A DNA stretch of 64,000 nucleotides from Nemertoderma westbladi. Its lineage: Eukaryota; Xenacoelomorpha; Nemertodermatida; Nemertodermatidae. The DNA lies in contig JAUCBJ010004350.1 of the NCBI GenBank assembly GCA_032718475.1, positions 94,928-158,927 on the forward strand, given 5' to 3'. The position numbers and the translations under genes were made by a program. The notes beneath the pieces are model-generated. The model was not told the DNA's origin. It saw nothing but the letters and a program-made list of their open reading frames with translations, and made no database searches. Positions 1 to 10,537 of the stretch are shown piece after piece; within the stretch, counting starts at the first letter, position 1; each line of letters opens with the position of its first letter.

Positions 1-1790
1 CGTTCTAGAAACTTGAGACAACTATCATTGGTTGTTTGTTCCGTTCTAGAAACTTGAGACAACTATCATTGGTTGTTTGTACCGTTCTAGAAACTTGAGA
101 CAACTATCATTGGTTGTTTGTTCCGTTCTAGAAACTTGAGACAGCTATCATTGGTTGTTTGTTCCGTTCTAGAAACTTGAGACAACTATCATTGGTTGTT
201 TGTTCCGTTATAGAAACTTGAGACAACTATCATTGGTTGTTTGTTCCGTTCTAGAAACTTGAGACAGCTATCATTGGTTGTTTGTTCCGTTCTAGAAACT
301 TGAGACAACTATCATTGGTTGTTTGTTCCGTTCTAGAAACTTGAGACAACTATCATTAGTTGTTTGTTCCGTTCTAGAAACTTGAGACAACTATCATTGG
401 TTGTTTGTTCCGTTCTAGAAACTTGAGACAACTATCATTGGTTGTTTGTTCCGTTCTAGAAACTTGAAACAACTATCATTAGTTGTTTGTTCCGTTCTAG
501 AAACTTGAGACAGCTATCATTGGTTGTTTGTTCCGTTCTAGAAACTTGAGACAACTATCATTGGTTGTTTGTTCCGTTATATAAACTTGAGACAACTATC
601 ATTGGTTGTTTGTTCCGTTCTAGAAACTTGAGACAACTATCATTGGTTGTTTGTTCCGTTCTAGAAACTTGAGACAACTATCATTGGTTGTTTGTTCCGT
701 TATAGAAACTTGAGACAACTATCATTGGTTGTTTGTTCCGTTCTAGAAACTTGAGACAACTATCATTGGTTGTTTGTTCCGTTCTAGAAACTTGAGACAA
801 CTATCATTGGTTGTTTGTTCCGTTATAGAAACTTGAGACAACTATCATTGGTTGTTTGTTCCGTTCTAGAAACTTGAGACAACTATCATTGGTTGTTTGT
901 TCCGTTCTAGAAACTTGAGACAACTATCATTGGTTGTTTGTTCCGTTCTAGAAACTTGAGACAACTATCATTGGTTGTTTGTTCCGTTCTAGAAACTTGA
1001 GACAACTATCATTGGTTGTTTGTTCCGTTATAGAAACTTGAGACAACTATCATTGGTTGTTTGTTCCGTTCTAGAAACTTGAGACAACCATCATTGGTTG
1101 TTTGTTCCGTTCTAGAAACTTGAGACAACTATCATTGGTTGTTTGTTCCGTTCTAGAAACTTGAGACAACTATCATTGGTTGTTTGTTCCGTTCTAGAAA
1201 CTTGAGACAACTATCATTGGTTGTTTGTTCCGTTCTAGAAACTTGAGACAACTATCATTGGTTGTTTGTTCCGTTCTAGAAACTTGAGACAACTATCATT
1301 GGTTGTTTGTTCCGTTATAGAAACTTGAGACAACTATCATTGGTTGTTTGTTCCGTTCTAGAAACTTGAGACAACTATCATTGGTTGTTTGTTCCGTTCT
1401 AGAAACTTGAGACAACTATCATTGGTTGTTTGTTCCGTTATAGAAACTTGAGACAACTATCATTGGTTGTTTGTTCCGTTCTACAAACTTGAGACAACTA
1501 TCATTGGTTGTTTGTTCCGTTCTAGAAACTTGAGACAACTATCATTGGTTGTTTGTTCCGTTATAGAAACTTGAGACAACTATCATTGGTTGTTTGTTCC
1601 GTTCTACAAACTTGAGACAACTATCATTGGTTGTTTGTTCCGTTCTACAAACTTGAGACAACTATCATTGGTTGTTTGTTCCGTTCTAGAAACTTGAGAC
1701 AACTATCATTGGTTGTTTGTTCCGTTATAGAAACTTGAGACAACTATCATTGGTTGTTTGTTCCGTTCTAGAAACTTGAGACAACTATCA
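1..1790. repeat. 41-bp minisatellite, about 43 units, carrying a splice acceptor
   Basis: A 41-bp unit is repeated head to tail from the window edge with few substitutions; the commonest variant is GTTATAG for GTTCTAG. Each unit contains a pyrimidine-leaning stretch ending in TAG, then AAACTTGAGACAACTATC. The last unit runs directly into EEA1-like exon 1, and the TAG of that unit (1769-1771) is the acceptor I chose for the exon. The array therefore looks like a multiplied intron/exon boundary. Its left end lies outside the window. Confidence 0.97.
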
Positions 1791-1957
1791 TTGGAGTGAA
1801 TGAGGAGTCTGATAATATCAAGGCGCGGTACGAAACCACCCAGGCGGAGTTGCATCTACTGAAATCTAAAGAGAAAGAGTTACAGCAAGAATTGGCCATG
1901 GTAACGGATTCCAACGAAGAGCTGAAGATTACATTGGACAAGGCGACTAGTGAAAAG
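1772..1957 (+). CDS. EEA1: EEA1-like exon 1 (of those in window), coiled coil
   Basis: Open in phase 0 from the TAG acceptor inside the last 41-bp satellite unit (1769-1771) to the donor AAAAG/GTTAGC. It encodes 62 residues rich in E, K, L and Q with heptad spacing. The first seven residues (KLETTII) come from the satellite unit itself. An acceptor further right is possible, but no other AG with a pyrimidine tract lies between 1772 and 1796. Start confidence is moderate; the rest is firm. Confidence 0.82.
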
Positions 1958-4900
1958 GTTAGCCGAGTGTTTCCGTTAACATTCAGACTGAGTAATAGAT
2001 TACTGAAGCAGTGAGACCCGGAGTAAAGATTATATATGTTAAAGGCATTTATTTATTGTATTAGAAAATTAAACACTTTCTGTTAAAAGCGAGTGATTTT
2101 GAAATACGTAGGATTTTGAAAATACAGTACATAATAGTAAGTTTGATCTGGCGAAATATCATTTTTTTATTTAGGATGAGTTAGAATTGGCGCGTAACGC
2201 GTTACAGTTGAGTAGTGAGCAGTTGGATTCCGTTAACAGAGATTTGGAGAAACGGTATACAACCTTACAGAACGAACACGTTGAGTTAATGGATAGAAGC
2301 AACAATGTTAGTCTGAGAGTCGTTTACGTTTAGTAAATTTATTGAAACCCAAGTTTCATAGATTTCTCCTCAGTTTCATACCACGTGTTCCGTCATCAAG
2401 TCTGCAGTTCAAATCTCCACCAATTAGAACCGGAAGTTGGAGGGGGTCTGTTTGATGGGGGAGATTGCGTTGTTGATTGATAGAATATACCTTGCAGACT
2501 GTAGTCGGGGTTAAATTAAAACATGTAATATTATGGGTTTGTTCAGAAGTGGAAAAAATGAGAAAGCGCGTCACCGGGGGTTGAACCAGCGCTATACGTA
2601 CGTTTCGGCCTAACAGGCCTCATCAGTAGCGCTAACCAGCTCAGCCACTAGCCCCTGACACGCACACTCCCACCTAATCCACTTCTATTGAACGGGAATA
2701 TGAACACTTCTATGAAATTGAATTAGGTGTGAGTGTCAGGGGCTAGTGGCTGAGCCGGTTAGCGCTACTGATGAGGCCTGTTAGGCCGAAACGTACGTAT
2801 AGCGCTGGTTCAACCCCCGGTGACGCGCTTTCTCATTTTTTCCACTTTTGAATAAAACCATAATATTACACCTTTAATTACAGTTGCAACAGCTCATCTC
2901 CAATTTATTTAATTAAATTAAAACACGCTAAACAATGCAACACATAATATCATTAGAAATAACTAAGTTGGGTTTGGATGGGGAGTAATTGACGAAATAG
3001 TGAATAGTGAACGGCGGAGTCTTAAAATATTTAATCTTAGTTACCCGATGAATCTTAATATGTGGATTGGTGCTTAAGCGGGATCCCGATCCCGAAAAAC
3101 AGGAATCCCGGTGGGTGCAATCCCTGTCCCGAACCCCATCTCGACTTTTTTGGAACGGGATCCCGAAGGGGGCCTATAATATAGTGAAGTAAATTTCTAG
3201 AATAACCGATGGATGTTTGCTAGTGAGTTGAAATCTGTTTATCATATCGAGTAGTCGGATTACTGGATTTCATTAAACCATCTAGTAATCAACTGTAAAT
3301 AAATTTTAATAAAATTTTATCTTACTAAAATCTTTCAGAAGTGTAAGATAAAGTGAGTGTTACCCAAAAACCGCCACATATACCTAGAACTTTAAGGGCA
3401 TTTAATCCAAAATTGCATTCCCGATCCAGTAAATCGGGATCCCGTGATAATTCCGGTCCCGATCCCGGAAATCCCGAAAAGTCTGAGTTCATTGAATTGC
3501 CTGATCAACTTTTATGGCAACCAACACATGGAAAGCGTAGCCGTGGACGACCGGCTATGAGATATATTGACCAGCTCGAAAGGGATACTGAACTTGGGAG
3601 AAACGAAATTGCGACAACTATGGAGAATCGGGAAGCCTGGAAGGATCTCATTTCCACTGTCCGAGTTTGCTCGACCTAGTAGTAGTAGTTGGAGAATCGG
3701 GAAGCCTGGAAGGATCTCATTTCCACTGTCCGAGTTTGCTCGACCTAGTAGTAGTTGGAGAATCGGGAAGCCTGGAAGGATCTCATTTCCACTGTCCGAG
3801 TTCGCTCGACCTAGTAGTAGTTGGAGAATCGGGAAGCCTGGAAGGATCTCATTTCCACTGTCCGAGTTCGCGGATAATCGGGAAGCCTGGAAGGATCTCA
3901 TTTCCACTGTCCGAGTTCGCGGAGAATCGGGAAGCCTGGAAGGATCTCAGTTCCACTGTCCGAGTTCGCGAAGAATCGGGAAGCCTGGAAGGATCTCATT
4001 TCCACTGTCCGAGTTCGCGGAGAATCGGGAAGCCTGGAAGGATCTCATTTCGACTGTCCGAGTTCGCTCGACCTAGTAGTAGTAGTTGGAGAATCGGGAT
4101 GCCTGGAAGGATCTCATTTCCACTGTCCGAGTTCGCAGAGAATCGGGAAGCCTGGAAGGATCTCATTTCCACTGTCCGAGTTCGCGGAGAATCGGGAAGC
4201 CTGGAAGGATCTCAGTTCCACTGTCCGAGTTCGCGGAGAATCGGGAAGCCTGGAAGGATCTCATTTCCACTGTCCGAGTTCGCGGAGATTCGGGAAGCCT
4301 GGAAGGATCTCATTTCGACTGTCCGAGTTCGCACGTCCTAGTAGTAGTAGTTGGAGAATCGGGAAGCCTGGAAGGATCTCATTTCCACTGTCCGAGTTCG
4401 CTCGACCTAGTAGTAGTTGGAGAATTGGCAAGCCTGGGAGGATCTCAGTTCCACTGTCCGAGTTTGCTCGACCTAGTAGTAGTTGGAGAATCGGGAGGCC
4501 TGGAAGGATCTCATTTCCACTGTCCGAGTTCGCGGAGAATCGGGAAGCCTGGAAGGATCTCATTTCGACTGTCCGAGTTCGCACGTCCTAGTAGTAGTAG
4601 TTGGAGAATCGGGAAGCCTGGAAGGATCTCATTTCCACTGTCCGAGTTCGCTCGACCTAGTAGTAGTTGGAGAATTGGCAAGCCTGGGAGGATCTCAGTT
4701 CCACTGTCCGAGTTTGCTCGACCTAGTAGTAGTTGGAGAATCGGGAGGCCTGGAAGGATCTCATTTCCACTGTCCGAGTTCGCGGAGAATCGGGAAGCCT
4801 GGAAGGATCTCATTTCGACTGTCCGAGTTCGCACGTCCTAGTAGTAGTAGTTGGAGAATCGGGAAGCCTGGAAGGATCTCATTTCCACTGTCCGAGTTCG

Positions 4901-7900
4901 CTCGACCTAGTAGTAGTTGGAGAATTGGCAAGCCTGGGAGGATCTCAGTTCCACTGTCCGAGTTTGCTCGACCTAGTAGTAGTTGGAGAATCGGGAAGCC
5001 TGGAAGGATCTCATTTCCACTGTCCGAGTTCGCGGAGAATCAGTGAAGCCTGGAAGGATCTCATTTCCAGTGTCCGAGCTCGCTCGACCTAGTAGTAGTA
5101 GTTGGAGAATCGGGAAGCCTGGAAGGATCTCATTTCCACTGTCCGAGTTCGCTCGACCTAGTAGTAGTTGGAGAATTGGCAAGCCTGGGAGGATCTCAGT
5201 TCCACTGTCCGAGTTTGCTCGACCTAGTAGTAGTTGGAGAATCGGGAAGCCTGGAAGGATCTCATTTCCACTGTCCGAGTTCGCGGAGAATCAGTGAAGC
5301 CTGGAAGGATCTCATTTCCAGTGTCCGAGCTCGCTCGACCTAGTAGTAGTAGTTGGAGAATCGGGAAGCCAGGAAGGATCTCATTTCTACTGTCCGAGTT
5401 CGCGGAGAATCGGGAAGCCTGGAAGGATCTCATTTCCAGTGTCCGAGCTCGCTCGACCTAGTAGTAGTAGTTGGAGAATCGGGAAGCCTGGAAGGATCTC
5501 ATTTCCACTGTCCGAGTTCGCGGAGAATCGGGAAGCCTGGAAGGATCTCATTTCCAGTGTCCGAGCTCGCTCGACCTAGTAGTAGTAGTTGGAGAATCGG
5601 GAAGCCTGGAAGGATCTCATTTCCACTGTCCGAGTTCGCGGAGAATCGGGAAGCCTGGAAGGATCTCATTTCCAGTGTCCTAGCTCGCTCGACCTAGTAG
5701 TAGTAGTTGGAGAATCGGGAAGCCTGGAAGGATCTCATTTCCACTGTCCGAGTTCGCGGAGAATCGGGAAGCCTGGAAGGATCTCAGTTCCACTGTCCGA
5801 GTTCGCGGAGAATCGGGAAGCCTGGAAGGATCTCATTATAACACAAAACATATAACAATTATAAACCGCTTTTGGTCCCACCGACTAAAACAACAAAATA
5901 AAGCTAGGCCTATATATATATCTGTATATATATGACTAGGTAATTAATATTATTACAGATGGTTAAAGATATGAATATTCTAGAACATGAGAAAGTTGAT
6001 GTAGAGAAGCAACTGGCAGATACGAAGGTTGAATTAGTTGAATTGGAGAACGAGTTAGAAAATAGCAACGATACCTCGTTGCGGAAACAGTTGGAATTCA
6101 ATACTCAAATAACTAATCTAAGTAACCAATTAGAACGCGATAAATTCAACCACGAAAAAGAAACTAACTCGACAAAGAAACTAGTTGAAAATCTCAATAA
6201 TAAGGTTGGCGAGTTGGAGACTCATCGTTTTGAGTTAATAACGGAACTCACGGCGAAGAATAAAGTTATAGAAACTCACGAAGTTAATTTCGATAACATT
6301 AAATCGGAAGTTGTTGTAATGGAAGCCAGATTGGAGAACATGTGTGAAGAGAAGAATGTTCTACTAGATAGGTTGGTATATATATAATACACCGTTACCG
6401 TTAGGTTGGTATATCTATAATACACAGTTAGGTTGGTATATCTATAATACACCGTTAGGTTGGTATATCTATAAACCGTTAGGTTGGTTAGGTTGGTATA
6501 TCTATAATACACCGTTAGGTTGGTTAGGTTGGTATATCTATAATACACCGTTAGGTTGGTATATCTATAATACACCGTTAGGTTGGTATATCTATAATAC
6601 ACCGTTAGGTTGGTTAGGTTGGTATATCTATAATACACCGTTAGGTTGGTATATCTATAATACACCGTTAGGTTGGTATATCTATAATACACCGTTAGGT
6701 TGGTATATCTATAATACACCGTTAGGTTGGTATATCTATAATACACCGTTAGGTTGGTATATCTATAATACACCGTTAGGTTGGTATATCTATAATACAC
6801 CGTTAGGTTGATATATCTATAATACACCGTTAGGTTGGTATATCTATAATACACCGTTAGGTTGGTATATCTATAATACACCGTTAGGTTGGTATATCTA
6901 TAATACACCGTTAGGTTGGTATATCTATAATACACAGTTAGGTTGGTATATCTATAATACACCGTTAGGTTGGTTAGGTTGGTATATCTATAATACACAG
7001 TTAGGTTGGTATATCTATAATACACCGTTAGGTTGGTATATCTATAAACCGTTAGGTTGGTTAGGTTGGTGTATCTATAATACACCGTTAGGTTGGTATA
7101 TCTATAATACACCGTTAGGTTGGTATATCTATAATACACCGTTAGGTTGGTTAGGTTGGTATATCTATAATACACCGTTAGGTTGGTATATCTATAATAC
7201 ACCGTTAGGTTGGTATATCTATAATACACCGTTAGGTTGGTATATCTATAATACACCGTTAGGTTGGTATATCTATAAACCGTTAGGTTGGTTAGGTTGG
7301 TGTATCTATAATACACCGTTAGGTTGGTATATCTATAATACACCGTTAGGTTGGTATATCTATAATACACCGTTAGGTTGGTTAGGTTGTTATATCTATA
7401 ATACACCGTTAGGTTGGTATATCTATAATACACCGTTAGGTTGGTATATCTATAATACACAGTTAGGTTGGTATATCTATAATACACCGTTAGGTTGGTT
7501 AGGTTGGTATATCTATAATACACCGTTAGGTTGATATATCTATAATACACCGTTAGGTTGGTATATCTATAATACACCGTTAGGTTGGTTAGGTTGGTAT
7601 ATCTATAATACACCGTTAGGTTGGTATATCTATAATACACAGTTAGGTTGGTATATCTATAATACACCGTTAGGTTGGTATATCTATAATACACCGTTAG
7701 GTTGGTATATCTATAATACACCGTTAGGTTGGTATATCTATAATACACCGTTAGGTGGTATATCTATAATACACCGTTAGGTTGGTATATCTATAATACA
7801 CCGTTAGGTTGGTATATCTATAATACACCATTAGGTTGGTATATTTATAATACACCGTTAGGTTGGTATATCTATAATACACCGTTAGGTTGGTATATCT

Positions 7901-10133
7901 ATAATACACCGTTAGGTTGGTATATCTATAATACACCGTTAGGTTGGTATATCTATAATACACCGTTAGGTTGGTATATCTATAATACACCGTTAGGTTG
8001 GTATATCTATAATACACCGTTAGGTTGGTATATCTATAATACACCGTTAGGTTGATATATCTATAATACACCGTTAGGTTGGTATATCTATAATACACCG
8101 TTAGGTTGGTATATCTATAATACACCGTTAGGTTGGTATATCTATAATACACCGTTAGCTTGGTTAGGTTGGTATATCTATAGTACACCGTTAGGTTGGT
8201 TAGGTTGGTATATCTATAATACACAGTTAGGTTGGTATATCTATAATACACAGTTAGGTTGGTATATCTATAATACACAGTTAGGTTGGTATATCTATAA
8301 TACACAGTTAGGTTGGTATATTTATAAACGTTAGGTTTGTTTATCTGTACACCGTTATGTTAAGGTGTTATCTGCACACCGTTATGTTAAGGTGTTTATC
8401 TGTACACCGTTATGTTAAGGTGTTTATCTGTACACCGTTATGTTAAGGTGTTATCTGCACACCGTTATGTTAAGGTGTTTATCTGTACACCGTTATGTTA
8501 AGGTGTTTATCTGTACACCGTTATGTTAAGGTGTTTATCTGTACACCGTTATGTTAAGGTGTTTATCTGTACACCGTTATGTTAAGGTGTTTATCTGTAC
8601 ACCGTTATGTTAAGGTGTTTATCTGTACACCGTTATATTAAGGTGTTTATCTGTACACCGTTATGTTAAGGTGTTTATCTGTACACCGTTATGTTAAGGT
8701 GTTTATCTGTACACCGTTATGTTAAGGTGTTTATCTGTACACCGTTATGTTAAGGTGTTTATCTGTACACCGTTATGTTAAGGTGTTTATCTATACACCG
8801 TTATGTTAAGGTGTTTATCTGTACACCGTTATGTTAAGGTGTTTATCTGTACACCGTTATGTTAAGGTGTTTATCTGTACACCGTTATGTTAAGGTGTTT
8901 ATCTGTACACCGTTATGTTAAGGTGTTTATCTGTACACCGTTATGTTAAGGTGTTTATCTGTACACCGTTATGTTAAGGTGTTTATCTGTACACCGTTAT
9001 GTTAAGGTGTTTATCTGTACACCGTTATGTTAAGGTGTTTATCTGTACACCGTTATGTTAAGGTGTTTATCTGTACACCGTTATGTTAAGGTGTTTATCT
9101 GTACACCGTTATGTTAAGGTGTTTATCTGTACACCGTTATGTTAAGGTGTTTATCTATACACCGTTATGTTAAGGTGTTTATCTGTACACCGTTATGTTA
9201 AGGTGTTTATCTGTACACCGTTATGTTAAGGTGTTTATCTGTACACCGTTATGTTAAGGTGTTTATCTGTACACCGTTATGTTAAGGTGTTTATCTGTAC
9301 ACCGTTATGTTAAGGTGTTTATCTGTACACCGTTATGTTAAGGTGTTTATCTGTACACCGTTATGTTAAGGTGTTTATCTGTACACCGTTATGTTAAGGT
9401 GTTTATCTGTACACCGTTATGTTAAGGTGTTTATCTGTACACCGTTATGTTAAGGTGTTTATCTGTACACCGTTATGTTAAGGTGTTTATCTGTACACCG
9501 TTATGTTAAGGTGTTTATCTGTACACCGTTATGTTAAGGTGTTTATCTGTACACCGTAGGTGTTTATCTGTACACCGTTATGTTAAGGTGTTTATCTGTA
9601 CACCGTTATGTTAAGGTGTTTATCCACCGATTCGGACAATAAGAAGCTGATAAATAAAGTCGCTTCCTGGAAGGGAAAGTTTGAAGAGGCGGAAATCGCG
9701 ATGATTGAGTTGGGAAGAGAAAACCAGAGTTTATTAATCGAGAGAAATTCCTTACAGAACAGGAGATGGGTTAGGGATGATGATATTAATCAGTGTAGCA
9801 ACTGCAGGAGAGAATTCGCTGCAATCATTAGAAAGGTATTAATATTGGGTCGGGAACGTACCGTAATTGATTCCATTATGTAATATTTAGCTACTAAACA
9901 AAACTAACCGGTCCAGTGATAACAGCTGACTACTCCTTTACTGTTTGTATTTGTTTCATCAGGTTTAAACTAATTTATCTCCTAATGAAATATAATAATT
10001 TATTTTCCAGCACCATTGTCGTAACTGCGGCAATATTTTCTGCCACGATTGTTCCTCAAAGGAGGAAAAAACTCCCCATAGCAGGAAGCCAGTGCGGGTC
10101 TGTGATCAGTGCTACATCGAGATAAACAGCTGA
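1772..10133 (+). CDS. EEA1: EEA1-like early endosome tether, 3' part of gene (5 exons, C-terminal FYVE)
   Basis: Joined exons 1772-1957, 2175-2306, 5959-6371, 9616-9835 and 10011-10133 give 357 codons in one frame plus a TGA stop. All junctions have GT donors and AG acceptors and the phases agree (0, 0, 2, 0). About 290 residues are charged heptad-like coiled coil. These are followed by the EEA1 signature GRENQSL, the FYVE W-x-x-D motif (RRWVRDDD), two CxxC pairs, the basic RKHHCRNCG pocket and the RVC motif (KPVRVCDQC). In EEA1 the FYVE domain binds phosphatidylinositol 3-phosphate on early endosomes, and the coiled coil tethers membranes for Rab5-dependent fusion. The order long coiled coil, then GRENQSL, then C-terminal FYVE, then stop is that of EEA1; other FYVE proteins place the finger differently. 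The N-terminal part (C2H2 finger and most of the coiled coil) lies left of the window. No frame break is seen, so the gene looks functional despite the swollen introns. Confidence 0.93.
2175..2306 (+). CDS. EEA1: EEA1-like exon 2, coiled coil
   Basis: The acceptor is TTTTTTTATTTAG/GATGAG and the donor is AACAAT/GTTAGT. The exon has exactly 44 codons in phase 0, beginning [12 protein letters not shown], continuing the coiled coil. The intron before it is only 217 bp and holds no repeats. Confidence 0.9.
2356..2520 (-). pseudogene. Fragment of LINE AP-type endonuclease domain
   Basis: On the minus strand a short open stretch reads TVCKVYS, then [16 protein letters not shown]. This is the usual spacing of the endonuclease/exonuclease/phosphatase fold in non-LTR retrotransposons, where GGDFN-type residues are catalytic. 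The fragment stops after the GGDLN motif and has no reverse transcriptase nearby, so it is a dead piece in an intron of the EEA1-like gene. Its 5' side runs into the inverted-repeat element. The family of LINE cannot be told from this length. Confidence 0.7.
2588..2633 (-). ncRNA. Hammerhead ribozyme, inverted copy
   Basis: This is the exact reverse complement of the + strand hammerhead at 2761-2806, with the same core, stem II, 3-bp stem III and GTA cleavage triplet. It would be active only in minus-strand transcripts. In a transcript across both arms it would pair with the other copy. Confidence 0.92.
2761..2806 (+). ncRNA. Hammerhead ribozyme (type I, tiny stem III), + strand copy
   Basis: Stem I is AGCGCTA paired with TAGCGCT (7 bp, no mismatch). 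The core CTGATGA follows, then stem II GGCC/GGCC closing a TGTTA loop, then GAA. Stem III is ACG/CGT closing a 2-nt loop. The cleavage triplet is GTA, with predicted cleavage after position 2799. All invariant hammerhead core residues are present. Very short stem III is typical of animal retroelement hammerheads such as those in Penelope-like elements and Schistosoma Sm-alpha SINEs. A stem this short usually works best as a dimer. Confidence 0.93.
2878..3490. other. Intron sequence without gene
   Basis: AT-rich intron DNA of the EEA1-like gene. It contains scattered GGGATCCCG and CCCGATCCCG palindromic runs (3080-3175 and 3425-3475), a low-complexity pattern. No ORF or RNA gene is supported. 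Confidence 0.6.
3491..3679 (+). pseudogene. C-terminal end of a non-LTR retrotransposon reverse transcriptase ORF
   Basis: An open stretch reads [24 protein letters not shown], then [10 protein letters not shown] and ends CST-stop. This is the usual C-terminus of RTE-like endonuclease/RT proteins: a GRP motif, YxDQLxxDT, an alternating MxxRxxW region and a final VRxRST. The stop is followed by TAG triplets, a simple 3' tail. Only this 63-residue end is present, a 5'-truncated insertion. Its last 50 bp seeded the array that follows. Confidence 0.75.
3620..5840 (+). repeat. Minisatellite made from the 3' end of a LINE (49/66/69-bp units, 250-bp higher-order unit)
   Basis: The unit GGAGAATCGGGAAGCCTGGA... 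(49 bp) encodes the last residues of the adjacent LINE ORF. It alternates with longer forms (66 and 69 bp) that keep the LINE stop codon and two or three TAG triplets. Between about 4335 and 5330 four unit types repeat as a block of about 250 bp. Open frames in both directions across the array are by-products and not genes. Confidence 0.92.
5959..6371 (+). CDS. EEA1: EEA1-like exon 3, coiled coil
   Basis: The acceptor is TATTATTACAG/ATGGTT and the donor is GATAG/GTTGGT. The exon encodes 137 full codons plus two bases of a split arginine codon. The protein is a continuous coiled coil with no proline. It ends in LLDR, which is continued by CL in the next exon, matching the R-C-L seen at this place in EEA1 proteins. 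The donor sequence is the seed of the array that starts directly behind it. Confidence 0.92.
6372..8329 (+). repeat. 27-bp minisatellite of donor-site type (about 70 units)
   Basis: The unit GTTAGGTTGGTATATCTATA + ATACACC is repeated, with occasional 9-bp extra GTTAGGTTG blocks. Each unit contains TAG/GTTGGTATAT, almost the same as the exon 3 donor ATAG/GTTGGTATAT with which the array begins. Long minus-strand frames (YYRYTNLTV repeats) are artefacts of a unit whose length is a multiple of three. Confidence 0.97.
8330..9615 (+). repeat. 28-bp minisatellite of acceptor-site type (about 45 units)
   Basis: The unit GTTATGTTAAGGTGTTTATC + TGTACACC is highly uniform. The last unit overlaps the start of exon 4, so every unit carries a copy of the exon 4 acceptor TTAAG/GTGTTTATC including the first nine exon bases. 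A transitional unit at 8330-8353 is intermediate between this array and the 27-bp array to its left. Confidence 0.97.
9616..9835 (+). CDS. EEA1: EEA1-like exon 4, end of coiled coil and first half of FYVE
   Basis: The exon starts with one base completing the split arginine codon, then [10 protein letters not shown]. It carries GRENQSL, the FYVE W-x-x-D motif and the first CxxC (CSNC). It ends RK before the donor AAAG/GTATTA. The acceptor is supported by frame, by phase and by the R-C-L continuation, though it has almost no pyrimidine tract. Confidence 0.9.
10011..10133 (+). CDS. EEA1: EEA1-like last exon, second half of FYVE and stop
   Basis: The acceptor is TTATTTTCCAG/CACCATTG. The exon encodes [11 protein letters not shown], then [13 protein letters not shown] and a short tail, ending in TGA. 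With exon 4 it supplies all eight zinc ligands and the basic R(R/K)HHCR patch that binds PI3P. Confidence 0.95.
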   Translation, partial: HHCRNCGNIFCHDCSSKEEKTPHSRKPVRVCDQCYIEINS

Positions 10134-10537
10134 TAGACCTTTATGGTACAACAACCAATCGGTGCATTAGAGCGACGATAGATGGTGATGTGTTCCAATC
10201 CAATACCAAAAATAAGGTCACAGTTAGCTGACCAGACCAGACCAGACCATGCAATGATTGACGATTACCTACAATATTACCCGCTTTCTAGAACTGCTAA
10301 TATAATTAACGATACTTAGAAACGGACTGATTTAATATCAGTATTATTATTATTATAATTTATCAAACAGTGTGGATGTGCTTTATTATCATGTTAAATG
10401 TTTTATAGCTATTTATTTATTATATAATATTATTGTAAACATTTTGTGTTTGATTCAACCCGTTTTGGCGAGGTGGTATGGTAAATCCGGAATGGCGTGC
10501 TGTGGTCATTTAAGGCCATGATACACAAAAGGAACGG
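10134..10537 (+). other. 3' UTR and flank of the EEA1-like gene
   Basis: AT-rich sequence after the stop. No canonical AATAAA is seen on the + strand; AT-rich hexamers lie near 10,420. There is a small GACCA tandem at 10,231-10,249. No other gene is supported. Confidence 0.55.

Larger units (their letters stand above)
2517..2877. mobile_element. Head-to-head pair of tRNA-like SINE copies with hammerhead ribozymes (foldback element)
   Basis: Two arms of roughly 150 bp are inverted copies of each other: the sequence from about 2517 to 2665 matches the reverse complement of about 2725 to 2877, with a few mismatches and a short unique centre. Each arm carries, in order, a pol III A-box-like TGGCTGAGCCGG, a hammerhead core, and a B-box-like GGTTCAACCC. 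The layout suggests a tRNA-derived SINE whose anticodon arm is replaced by the ribozyme, present as two opposed insertions or as one foldback element. It sits in the second intron of the EEA1-like gene. The SINE interpretation is inference; the inverted repeat and boxes are visible. Confidence 0.85.

Noticed and set aside
6276-8305. 490- and 184-codon minus-strand YYRYTNLTV repeat proteins
   Set aside because: A 27-bp intron satellite of the EEA1-like gene; the unit length happens to be a multiple of three.
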